Source: Streptomyces sp. NBC_00820 (GTDB lineage: Bacteria; Actinomycetota; Actinomycetes; Streptomycetales; Streptomycetaceae). Taken from it: DNA of 64,000 nt. Under the pieces are notes generated by a model. That model worked only from the letters and a program-made list of their open reading frames with translations, ran no database searches and had not been told where the DNA came from. The stretch spans positions 7,552,001 through 7,616,000 of the forward strand of contig NZ_CP108882.1 in the NCBI RefSeq assembly GCF_036347055.1, in the 5' to 3' direction. Below, in pieces: positions 19,088-26,530 of this stretch (position 1 is its first letter; every line of letters begins with the position of its first letter). The translations under genes were made by a program, and so were the position numbers.

Positions 19088-20296
19088 GGTCCCCTCGTCC
19101 TGCCACGGCCCCCACTCCGCGCCGGTGGGCACCTCGTTCTGGGTCCACCACTTGGCCTTCCAGTTGTGGTGGTTGTACGACGCCTCGTCGCCGCCCGTGT
19201 ACACCGCGGTCGGGCTCCAGGGCGCCTTGCAGCCGGTGCCCGGCGGAGTCGGCGTCGGGGTCGGCGTGGGCGTGGAGCTGGGCGGGGTGGCGCCGGCGAA
19301 CTTCACCGAGTACTTGGCGAAGTCCCACGCGTTCTGGGCCACGCTGGAGCAGGTCCCGGAGGTGCGCCCGCCGTTGTCGGCCGGGGTGCACTGGCGGTCG
19401 CGGTTCAGGGCCCAGAACGTGAACCGGTCCATGTTGTGGCCGGTCGCGTAGTCCAGCACGGTCTGGAAGTCGGCCTGCGAGAAGTACTCGCCGCTGTCGC
19501 TGCGGCCGTTCATGCCCGAGAAGCCCTCGTGGGCGTAGGCGGTGGCCTGGTCCCAGCCGAACGTGGACTGGAGGATCGCGTTGAAGTTGGTCAGGGCGGC
19601 GGTCTGGCTCGCGGCGCCGCTGAACCCGCCGTCGAAGGGCATGATGGAGAAGTTGTTCGGGGTGAACCCTTGCGACTTGGCCTCCAGCAGCATCTGCTTG
19701 CCGAACCAGCCGGTGCCGTCCGCCGTGCCCGCGGTGGTGACGGACACGTACAGGCCCGGGTTGTTCTGCTGGAGGATCTTCGCGGCGCCGATCTCGTTCC
19801 TGACGGCCGTCGTGTTCTCGTACTCCGGCTCCTCCAGGTCGAAGTCGATGGCGCGCAGGCCGTACTCGGTGACGACCTGCTGGTACGCCGCCGCCGTGGA
19901 GGCCGCGTCGGAGCAGGCCTGGCCCAGCTTGGTGCCGCCGTAGCCGCCGATGGAGACGGACACGTCGCCGCCCTTGGCGCGGATCGTGCTGATCACCGAC
20001 TGTACGGCCGAGTCGGAGGACACCGGTGCCGTTCCGCCCCAAGTCGGCGAGCACCCGCCCCCGTTGGGGGCGAGAATGAAGGCCAGCTGGAAGGCCTTGA
20101 GGCCGCTGGCGTCCATGATGGCGGCCGCGTCCGGCGGGTTGTTGTCGAGCGGCATCAGGTAGGGGGCCGCGGCGTACCACCGGTTGCTCAGCGCGCCGGG
20201 GGCACCCGAGGCGTTGCCCGCGACCAGTGCGGCCGTGCCCGTGGCGGTCAGTCCGACGGCGGCCGCCGCTCCCAGACATGCGCGAAGACGTCTCAC
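19082..20296 (-). CDS. secreted GH18 chitinase with C-terminal CBM5/12
   Basis: A 404-residue extracellular chitinase-like enzyme. The signal peptide covers residues 1-32. The GH18 barrel covers about 35-330, with substrate-side motif VSVSIGGYGG and active-site IDFDLEE, in which the D-x-E catalytic pair is kept; the first Asp of the DxxDxDxE consensus is replaced by Arg, as in other chitinases of this subgroup. A Pro-Thr linker (about 336-350) leads to a chitin-binding domain of CBM5/12 type with CKAPWSPTAVYTGGDEASYN and several Trp. Upstream direct repeats fit chitin/GlcNAc regulation. Substrate range is not visible. Confidence 0.9.
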   Translation of the reverse strand: MRRLRACLGAAAAVGLTATGTAALVAGNASGAPGALSNRWYAAAPYLMPLDNNPPDAAAIMDASGLKAFQLAFILAPNGGGCSPTWGGTAPVSSDSAVQSVISTIRAKGGDVSVSIGGYGGTKLGQACSDAASTAAAYQQVVTEYGLRAIDFDLEEPEYENTTAVRNEIGAAKILQQNNPGLYVSVTTAGTADGTGWFGKQMLLEAKSQGFTPNNFSIMPFDGGFSGAASQTAALTNFNAILQSTFGWDQATAYAHEGFSGMNGRSDSGEYFSQADFQTVLDYATGHNMDRFTFWALNRDRQCTPADNGGRTSGTCSSVAQNAWDFAKYSVKFAGATPPSSTPTPTPTPTPPGTGCKAPWSPTAVYTGGDEASYNHHNWKAKWWTQNEVPTGAEWGPWQDEGTC

Positions 20297-20367
20297 TGCG
20301 TCCTCCAGGGGTGTGGGGGTGGGGAGTTGACCCAGCCTCCGGGAGGTGTCGCAGTCACGTCAATGAC

Positions 20368-20403
20368 TTGGTCTAGTCCAAAGGGTTCCGTTGGACTGGA
20401 CCA
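20368..20403 (-). promoter_or_regulatory. two DasR-like / chitinase direct-repeat sites
   Basis: TTGGTCTAGTCCAA (20368-20381) and TGGACTGGACCA (20392-20403) lie 72-107 bases before the chitinase start. The core of the first differs at one position from the dre-type palindrome TGGTCTAGACCA, the second at two. On the minus strand they read TGGTCCAGTCCA and TTGGACTAGACCAA, like the 12-bp direct repeats of Streptomyces chitinase promoters. DasR (GlcNAc-responsive GntR regulator) is the likely binder. Confidence 0.6.
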
Positions 20404-20578
20404 TAACGTTTCTTTACTCGACTCGACTTGACTCGCGTGGGTGCGGTCACGCGCGAGCGGCGGATGCGGCGCGTGGTGCGCTGTCACGGGTGCGCGACAT
20501 GTCAACACTGCTATCTGGTAAGTGAGTTGTCGTGTAGGCGAAGGGTGGTGATCCGCCGCGCCGAAGAGGGGCGGCCCG

Positions 20579-21334
20579 TCAGATGATCCCTCCGTTGGCG
20601 CGTACGACCTGGCCGTTGACCCAGTGGCCGGCCGGAGAGGCGAGGAAGGCCACCACCTCGGCGATGTCGGCGGGCGTACCGAGGCGCTCCAGCGGAGGCT
20701 GCGCGGCCAGCCGGGCGACGGTCTCCTCGTCCTTGCCATCCAGGAACATGTCGGTGGCCGTGGGACCGGGGGCCACGGCGTTCGCGGTGACGTCCCGGCC
20801 GCGCAGCTCGCGGGCCAGGATCATGGTCAGCGCCTCGACCGCGCCCTTGCTCGCGCTGTAGGCGCCGTACGAGGGAAACGCCAGGCCCACCACGGAGGTG
20901 GAGAAGGCGATGAACGCGCCGCCCCGGCGCAGCGTCCGGGCGGCCTGCCGGGCCACCACGAAGGTGCCCCGGATGTTCGTGCGGTGCAGCGTGTCCAGCT
21001 CCGCCAGGTCCAGCTCGGCGATCGGCGCGAGGTACATCCGGCCGGCGGTGTGGACCACGACGTCCACCCCGCCGAACTCGGTGGCGGCCGTCTCGAAGAG
21101 CCTGTCGACCTGCTCCTCGTCGGCCACGTCGGCGCGGACGGCCACCGCCCGGCCGCCGGCCGCGGTGATCTCCTCGACGGCCGCCTCGGCCAGGTCGCGG
21201 CTGCCCGCGTACCCGACCACCACGGCGAACCCGTCGGCGGCCAGCCGCGTCACCGTCGCGCGGCCGATGCCGCGCGAGCCGCCGGTGACGATCGCGACGC
21301 GGGGGGCGGGAAGGGGCGATTCCTGGGAGGGCAT
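20579..21334 (-). CDS. SDR family oxidoreductase
   Basis: A 251-residue classical short-chain dehydrogenase/reductase. The Rossmann cofactor motif TGGSRGIGRA is at residues 18-27, catalytic Ser in AFSTSVVG, and Tyr/Lys in YSASKGAVEAL; the end is GHWVNGQVVRANGG. The basic and small residues after the second strand favour NADP(H). It is divergent from an XRE-family regulator 150 bases away, a common pairing in Streptomyces that suggests the regulator controls it. Substrate unknown. Confidence 0.92.
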   Translation of the reverse strand: MPSQESPLPAPRVAIVTGGSRGIGRATVTRLAADGFAVVVGYAGSRDLAEAAVEEITAAGGRAVAVRADVADEEQVDRLFETAATEFGGVDVVVHTAGRMYLAPIAELDLAELDTLHRTNIRGTFVVARQAARTLRRGGAFIAFSTSVVGLAFPSYGAYSASKGAVEALTMILARELRGRDVTANAVAPGPTATDMFLDGKDEETVARLAAQPPLERLGTPADIAEVVAFLASPAGHWVNGQVVRANGGII

Positions 21335-21483
21335 GAGAACTCCTGAGTGCGGAAGTGTCGAGGGCGGTGACGCCGGCCCCGCCGGTCGGGGCCGTGACCC
21401 AAAGCCTGGGCCGGGGGCCGCGCGGGTGCCACGGCTGAGCGCACCCTGGGGTCGGCGACCCTTGGCTACGGGCGGCCGCGAGA

Positions 21484-22368
21484 GTGACCATGGAGGGCGT
21501 GAACCACTCCGAACTCCCCGCCTTCCTGAAGTCCCGCCGCGACCGGATCAGGCCGGCCGACGCCGGCCTGACCGCCGGGCCCCGCCGCCGGGTCCCGGGG
21601 CTGCGGCGCGAGGAGGTCGCCCAGCTGGCCGGGCTCTCCGCCGACTACTACACCGAGCTGGAACGCGGCCGCGGTGCCCAGCCCTCCGCACAGGTCCTCG
21701 CCGCCCTCGCCCGCGCGCTGCGGCTGAGCGGTGACGAGCGCGACCACCTCTACCACCTGGCCGAACGCCCGGTGCCCACCCCCCAGGCCACCGCGGCTCA
21801 CCCCCAGGCGGCCCTGGTCGGCCTGCTGGACCGGCTCACCACCACCCCCGCCCAGGTGATCACCGACCTGCACCAGGTCCTCGTCCAGAACCCGCTCGCC
21901 CGGGCGCTCCTCGGCCCACCCCCGGCCACCCGCGGCCCCGAGGCGAGCTTCGTCCACCGCTGGTTCACCGAGCCCGCCGCCCGCGCCGTCCACCCCGTCG
22001 AGGACCACCCGCACCACTCCCGGATCTTCGTCGCCGACCTGCAGGCGGTCGCCGCCCGGCGCGCCAGGGATCCGGAGGTCACGCGGATGGTGGCCGCCCT
22101 GCGCCGCCGCAGCGAGGAGTTCGCCGCGCTGTGGGAGCAGCGGGACGTGGCCCTGCGCCGCACCGACCACAAGCGCATCGTCCACCCCGTCCTCGGTGTC
22201 ATCGAGCTCGACTGCCACAACCTGTTCAGCGAGGACGGCCGCCAGCGCCTGCTGTGGTTCAGCGCGCCACCCGGCACCGAGGGGGCGGCACAGCTGGAGC
22301 TGCTGTCCGTGATCGGCACACAGGACATGACGGCCGGCGCGGAACGCCTGGGGCGCGGGCAGGGCTGA
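21484..22368 (+). CDS. XRE/MmyB-like transcriptional regulator
   Basis: A 294-residue regulator. The HTH_31-type DNA-binding domain covers residues about 10-90: FLKSRRDRIRPADAGL, then RRREEVAQLAGLSADYYTELERGR. An MmyB-like PAS-type ligand-binding domain covers about 105-275. Members of this family commonly sit divergently next to an SDR gene and repress it, as here. The GTG at 21484 or the ATG at 21490 can serve as start; they differ by two residues. Confidence 0.9.
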   Translation: MTMEGVNHSELPAFLKSRRDRIRPADAGLTAGPRRRVPGLRREEVAQLAGLSADYYTELERGRGAQPSAQVLAALARALRLSGDERDHLYHLAERPVPTPQATAAHPQAALVGLLDRLTTTPAQVITDLHQVLVQNPLARALLGPPPATRGPEASFVHRWFTEPAARAVHPVEDHPHHSRIFVADLQAVAARRARDPEVTRMVAALRRRSEEFAALWEQRDVALRRTDHKRIVHPVLGVIELDCHNLFSEDGRQRLLWFSAPPGTEGAAQLELLSVIGTQDMTAGAERLGRGQG

Positions 22369-22427
22369 TCCGGCCGGAACGTCCGCACTCGCCACCGAGC
22401 GCCCGATTCGCGGCGTACTCTGCGCAA

Positions 22428-22488
22428 GGGGCTGAGGGGCTGAGGGGCTGAGGGGCTGAGGGGCTGAGGGGCTGAGGGGCTGAGGGGC
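22428..22488. repeat. 8-bp tandem repeat, seven perfect copies
   Basis: GGGGCTGA repeated seven times without error (22428-22483) plus a partial copy. It lies in the 520-bp gap between the XRE regulator and the acyltransferase gene. A second low-complexity patch (GGTCCGGA-like) follows at about 22510-22540. Confidence 0.95.
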
Positions 22489-22889
22489 GGGATTCGATGG
22501 TTCAGGGACTCGGAGGTCCCGGGGTCCGGAGGTCCGGAGGTGTGGAGGCCCCGGGCCGCCCGGGGTTTCGGGGAGCCGGGGACGCGCGTGCCGGCATCGC
22601 CGGGGTGGCGCGGTCTCCGTAACCCCTGAACCACCCGATGTCCGCAGACCCATGGCGGACCGTCCGCCGTCTGCGGCACCCTTGACAGTGTGCGTACTGT
22701 TTCGCGACGTTTGAGCAGTGGGGCACGGCGGGGATCCGCAGACATCGACGAAATGGCAGGACGCGCCCGGCGCGTCATGGGGGGAGCGGTCGCCCATGCG
22801 ATCCATGAGCCATGAAGCATCCACCTCACCAACGCGTGCCGCGTCCGGCACACCACTAGCGAAGCCGGCGGAAGGGCGGTCGAACTGAG
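22489..22889. other. intergenic stretch, possible promoter only
   Basis: No supported gene. TTGACA at 22683-22688 is a candidate -35 element for the downstream acyltransferase, but no clear -10 follows at 17-18 bases. Confidence 0.3.
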
Positions 22890-24029
22890 GTGGAGATAAC
22901 CATCCACAGACCCGGCGACCTCACCTCGGCGCTGCGCGGAGCCTGGCACCGGGCGATGGACGAGTCGCCCGAATACGCCAACCCGTTCCTCGCACCCGAG
23001 TTCACCATGGGAGTCGGCCGGTACCGCGGCGGGACGCGCATCGCGATCCTGCGGGAGCGCGGTGAACCGGTCGGCTTCTTCCCTTACGAGCGCGGCCCGT
23101 TCGGCACCGGCCGGGCCGTCGGACTCGGACTGTCCGACTGCCAGGCCCTGGTGCACCGGCCCGGCGTCACCTGGAACGCGGAGGAACTGCTGCGCGCCTG
23201 CGGGCTCAGCATCTTCGAGTTCGACCACCTCGTCCAGGAACAGCGGCCGTTCGCCCCGCATGTCACCGGCACCTTCGCCTCGCCGGTGATCGACGTGAAG
23301 CCCGGCGACGGCACCTACGCGGAATGGCTGCGCGGCGCCTACCCCGGGCTGGCCAAGACGACGCTGAAGAAGGAGCGCCGGCTCGGCCGGGACATCGGCG
23401 AGGTGCGCTTCGAGTTCGACGAGCGCGATCCGCGGGTCCTGCACACCCTCATGCGGTGGAAGTCCGCCCAGTACCGCCGTACAGGCCGTATGGACCGTTT
23501 CTCGCGGCCCTGGATCGTCGACCTCGTGGACCACCTGTTCCACGTCCGCGAGGAGCATTTCACCGGTGTCCTGTCCGTGCTCTACGCCGGTGACCGCCCC
23601 GTCGCCGCCCACTTCGGCCCCCGTTCCAGCACGGTCCTGGCCGCCTGGTTCACCGCGTACGACCCCGAACTGCACTACTACTCGCCCGGGTTGATGATGC
23701 ACCTGCGGACGGCCGAGGCGGCCGCCCGGCACGGCGTGACCCTGGTCGACCTCGGCCGCGGCGACAAGGAGTACAAGGACTGGCTCAAGACCCGCGAACT
23801 GTACGTCGGTGAGGGCTTCGCCGCCCGCACCCATCCCGTGGCCCTCGCGCAGCGGCTGTGGCGCCGGCCGGTGCGCGGTCTGCGCAACACGGTCCTCGCC
23901 CACCCCGAGCTGCGCGAGCCAGCCGACCGACTGCTCAGGACGATGGGCCGGCTCCGCACCCAGGGCGGGGCGGCGACCTCCCGGGAGGGCGGGGCGACGG
24001 CTTCTCAGGAGGGCGGTCGACCGGAGTGA
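22890..24029 (+). CDS. CelD/BcsL-like GNAT-fold acyltransferase
   Basis: A 379-residue protein whose C-terminal half (about 165-310) matches the BioF2-like/CelD acetyltransferase fold: KTTLKKERRLGR, then GVLSVLYAGDRPVAAHFG, SPGLMMHLRTAEAAARHG and LVDLGRGDKEYKDWLK. Family members occur in exopolysaccharide clusters and may acylate sugars or glycans. No polysaccharide genes are adjacent here. The start is the GTG at 22890; its ribosome binding site is weak (GGAAGGG lies 14 bases upstream). The last 20 codons carry a short internal repeat (AATSREGGATASQEGG). Confidence 0.75.
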   Translation: MEITIHRPGDLTSALRGAWHRAMDESPEYANPFLAPEFTMGVGRYRGGTRIAILRERGEPVGFFPYERGPFGTGRAVGLGLSDCQALVHRPGVTWNAEELLRACGLSIFEFDHLVQEQRPFAPHVTGTFASPVIDVKPGDGTYAEWLRGAYPGLAKTTLKKERRLGRDIGEVRFEFDERDPRVLHTLMRWKSAQYRRTGRMDRFSRPWIVDLVDHLFHVREEHFTGVLSVLYAGDRPVAAHFGPRSSTVLAAWFTAYDPELHYYSPGLMMHLRTAEAAARHGVTLVDLGRGDKEYKDWLKTRELYVGEGFAARTHPVALAQRLWRRPVRGLRNTVLAHPELREPADRLLRTMGRLRTQGGAATSREGGATASQEGGRPE

Positions 24030-24129
24030 GTCGGGCGGCGGCTTCAGGGGAGGGGCGGGCGACCGGAGTGAGCGGGGCGGGGTGAGGGCCCTGCGGCGGC
24101 CTGGCGGCGGCGTCGCGCCTTGAGCTTGG

Positions 24130-24165
24130 AAACCGATCGGTTTACCGTGATGGAAACCGATCGGT
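24130..24165. promoter_or_regulatory. two TetR-type operator palindromes
   Basis: AAACCGATCGGTTT (24130-24143, perfect 14-bp palindrome) and AAACCGATCGGT (24154-24165) lie in direct repeat, 24 bp apart, each preceded by TGG. This is the look of a TetR-family autoregulated promoter, but no TetR gene or target gene is attached: the recombinase fragment begins at once on one side and the acyltransferase ends on the other. Confidence 0.6.
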
Positions 24166-24167
24166 CG

Positions 24168-24359
24168 GTGCCCCATCCAGCGAGAGACTTCATGGATGGG
24201 GACACCGTTGCTCAACGTGACGGTGGCCCACTTGCGACGAAGGTCGTGCGGCGTGTAAGCGGGCAGCCCGAGTCGGCGCATCACACGGTTCCAGGATTGC
24301 CGGACGAGGTCCGGACTCGTCATGCCCGCCACGTTGTTCACGATCGGAAGTCGAGGAAC
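24168..24359 (-). pseudogene. tyrosine recombinase (integrase) fragment
   Basis: An internal segment of about 64 codons from a phage/ICE-type tyrosine integrase: VPRLPIVNN, LVRQSWNRVMRRLGL, then HDLRRKWATVTLSNG and HEVSRWMGH. It keeps the HxxR and GH catalytic motifs but loses the upstream Arg region, and it ends before the catalytic Tyr. The homologous frame stops abruptly at 24168 where TetR-type operators start, and on the other side near a 23-bp inverted repeat. It is a relic of an integrated element and cannot be functional. Confidence 0.8.
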
Positions 24360-24362
24360 GAT

Positions 24363-24417
24363 TGAGCGATGCGTGAGCGGACGGCTCGTGCCGCGCCGTC
24401 CGCTCACGCATCGCTCA
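24363..24417. repeat. 23-bp perfect inverted repeat with 9-base loop
   Basis: Left arm 24363-24385, right arm 24395-24417, no mismatch; the arms start TGAGCGATGCGTGAGCG. It abuts the integrase fragment. It could be a strong bidirectional terminator or the end structure of a lost element. Confidence 0.9.
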
Positions 24418-24560
24418 CGCAGACCGTGGGTTTGACCAGTACCGATACCCGCCCCAAAGCAGGACCCGACCGCACACGAATACGGACGCGGAGTCCGTGA
24501 CAGCAGGAGATGTTGGTCGTCATGGCGGCGAGCCGACCGGGAGTGAAGCGGTCCGTCGCT

Positions 24561-25757
24561 TCATGGAATGAACTGCACCTCCGGGAAGGCCGGGCACGGG
24601 CCGTCGAGCAGGTGCCCTCGGTGGTGTCGTAGGTGCAGGTCGAAGAAGGCGAGCGGGTAAGCCTGCTGGATCCGCACCGCCCGGGCGGGATCGAGTGTGC
24701 CGATCCAGCCCTGGAGGTCCGCGTTGCTCATCCCGACGGCCTGCGCCAGTTGCGGGATCAGGAACTGTTGGTCGCAGTACGACCCGTGAACCGCGCCCTC
24801 CGCCTGGACGTTGAGCCGCCATCCCCGCAGGTGCGACCAGAACTCGGCGACGCTCGGCTGCGTGGCCCGGGGGAACTCGGCGGTCATCAGCATGAACGGC
24901 CGGTCCAGGTCGGTGGTGACCGTCGGCTGCATCGGCCCGTCGAAGCTCAGCCCGGCCCGGACGCGCCGGTCCTCGCTCATCACGAAGGCCGTCGCCGACG
25001 CGCCCTTCGACCAGCCGAACATGCCGATGCGCTGCGGATCGAGGGTGCCGAGCAGACCGGCCGGCAGCGGCCGGTGTTCGGCGTCGGGGTTGCGCCCGGC
25101 CGCGAGATCCTCGACGCGGTCGAGCACGAACCGGATGTCGGTGGCGAAGTCCCGCGGTGTCAGGCCAGGTCGGTCGAGCCCCGTGAACCGGCCGTCGGGG
25201 AACACGCTGAACGCGTCGTACGTATGGTCCACCGTGACCACCACATACCCGTGGCTGGCAAGCTCCTGCACCACGATGGTGGTGTCCGCCCGGTGATCGT
25301 GCGCGCCGTGCGAGAAGACGACGACGGGCAGTCGTCGGCCCGTTCGCAGCACCGGTGCGCTCTCGTGGCCGGCCGTTAGCGGCGCCACCGCCACATCGGC
25401 CGGGAAGCCCGCCGACGTGAGGAGTGCCCGCATCACGGCGGGGGACGTCCACCGGGCCAGTGGATACCGATCGACGCCCCGGGCGGGATACCAGACGGAG
25501 GCCATCAACTCGCGGTGGTGCCCGGGGCCGGCCACGGGATCGGGACGTGAAGTGTCGACGAGGTGCAAGGGCACCGTGCCCACCGGGTACGGTCCGGTGG
25601 GCACGGGCAGGGTGAGCTGCACCGGGCCCGGAGCGGTCGAAGCCGCCCTCGCCTGGCCTGCCGCGCCAATCGGCACGGTGACCCCGACGGCCAGCGCGGC
25701 TCCGAGCATGCGACGGCGCGTCGTTCCTTCTTGGTTCATGAACGGCGTGGTTGTCAC
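24561..25757 (-). CDS. Tat-exported alpha/beta hydrolase (PAF-acetylhydrolase-like)
   Basis: A 398-residue secreted lipase/esterase-like protein. The Tat signal is TTRRRMLGAALAVG at about residues 12-25. An alpha/beta-hydrolase fold follows with oxyanion region VVFSHGAHDHRADT, nucleophile elbow FGWSKGAS (GxSxG) and a later His in EGAVHGSYCDQ. The layout fits platelet-activating-factor acetylhydrolase-like or chlorophyllase-like esterases. The GTG at 25757 has a GGAGGG ribosome binding site, so it is preferred over the ATG at 25739. It is preceded by a two-component system on the same strand. Confidence 0.83.
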   Translation of the reverse strand: MTTTPFMNQEGTTRRRMLGAALAVGVTVPIGAAGQARAASTAPGPVQLTLPVPTGPYPVGTVPLHLVDTSRPDPVAGPGHHRELMASVWYPARGVDRYPLARWTSPAVMRALLTSAGFPADVAVAPLTAGHESAPVLRTGRRLPVVVFSHGAHDHRADTTIVVQELASHGYVVVTVDHTYDAFSVFPDGRFTGLDRPGLTPRDFATDIRFVLDRVEDLAAGRNPDAEHRPLPAGLLGTLDPQRIGMFGWSKGASATAFVMSEDRRVRAGLSFDGPMQPTVTTDLDRPFMLMTAEFPRATQPSVAEFWSHLRGWRLNVQAEGAVHGSYCDQQFLIPQLAQAVGMSNADLQGWIGTLDPARAVRIQQAYPLAFFDLHLRHHRGHLLDGPCPAFPEVQFIP

Positions 25758-25846
25758 GGACCCTCCCTGGGTTTCTGGACAGCACTGGGCTACACCCGGC
25801 GCCTGGGCCGCCGGCCCGGGCCGGCAATGTTTCGGTCTTGATCAGC

Positions 25847-26530
25847 TCAGTGGTTCGGTGGAATGCGGCCTTCACGCGGCGCGGACATGAGGTAGGCGAG
25901 CACGGCCAACACCCGGCGGTTGTCGTCGTCGGAAGGGGCGAGCTCCAGCTTGGTGAAGATGCTCGTGCTGTGCTTGGACACGGCCTTCTCGCTGATGAAG
26001 AGCCGGCTCGCGATGGCGCTGTTGGAGCGCCCCTCGGCCATGAGCTCAAGCACCTGGCGTTCCCGCTCGGTGAGTCTGGAGAGGGATTCGCGTTCGCCAC
26101 GGCTGCGGCGGCCGAGCAGCTTGGTGACCACTTCGGGGTCCATGACCGTGCCGCCGGCGGCGACCGTACGGATCACGTCGACGAACTGGTCGTCGCTGAA
26201 CACCCGGTCCTTGAGCAGGTAGCCGACCCCTCCGGCCTGGTCGGCGAGCAGTTCCTGGGCATAGATCTGCTCGACGTACTGCGAGAGCAGCAGGATCGGC
26301 AGCCCGGGCATCCGTTCCCGGGCGGACAGCGCCGCACGGAGTCCGTCGTCGGTGTGGGTGGGCGGCAGCCTGATGTCCACGATCGCGAGGTCCGGCCGGT
26401 GCTCCAGCAGCGCGTCGAGCAGGCCCGGCGCGCTGTCGGTGGCCGCCACGATCTCGAACCCTCGCGCCTTGAGGAGCCTGACCAGCCCCTCCCGGAGCAG
26501 GAAGAGATCCTCCGCGACGACTATGCGCAC
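25847..26530 (-). CDS. NarL/LuxR-family response regulator
   Basis: A 227-residue response regulator. The receiver domain covers residues 1-120, with phospho-acceptor Asp in AIVDIRLPP and the conserved Lys in YLLKDRV. The LuxR-type HTH is at about 150-210 (LTERERQVLELMAEGRSN, then SEKAVSKHSTSIFTKL). The GTG start overlaps the sensor kinase end by 10 bases, so the two are coupled. It may control the adjacent exported hydrolase. Confidence 0.93.
   Translation of the reverse strand: MRIVVAEDLFLLREGLVRLLKARGFEIVAATDSAPGLLDALLEHRPDLAIVDIRLPPTHTDDGLRAALSARERMPGLPILLLSQYVEQIYAQELLADQAGGVGYLLKDRVFSDDQFVDVIRTVAAGGTVMDPEVVTKLLGRRSRGERESLSRLTERERQVLELMAEGRSNSAIASRLFISEKAVSKHSTSIFTKLELAPSDDDNRRVLAVLAYLMSAPREGRIPPNH

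Noticed and set aside
22753..22815. A 20-codon frame upstream of the acyltransferase that could be a leader peptide
   Set aside because: No ribosome binding site, no attenuator-like structure and no codon run that would suggest regulation.
24173..24213. CCCCATCCA/TGGATGGGG inverted repeat in the integrase fragment
   Set aside because: The bases encode the conserved integrase stretch PIHEVSRWMG, so the symmetry is probably chance from coding constraint.
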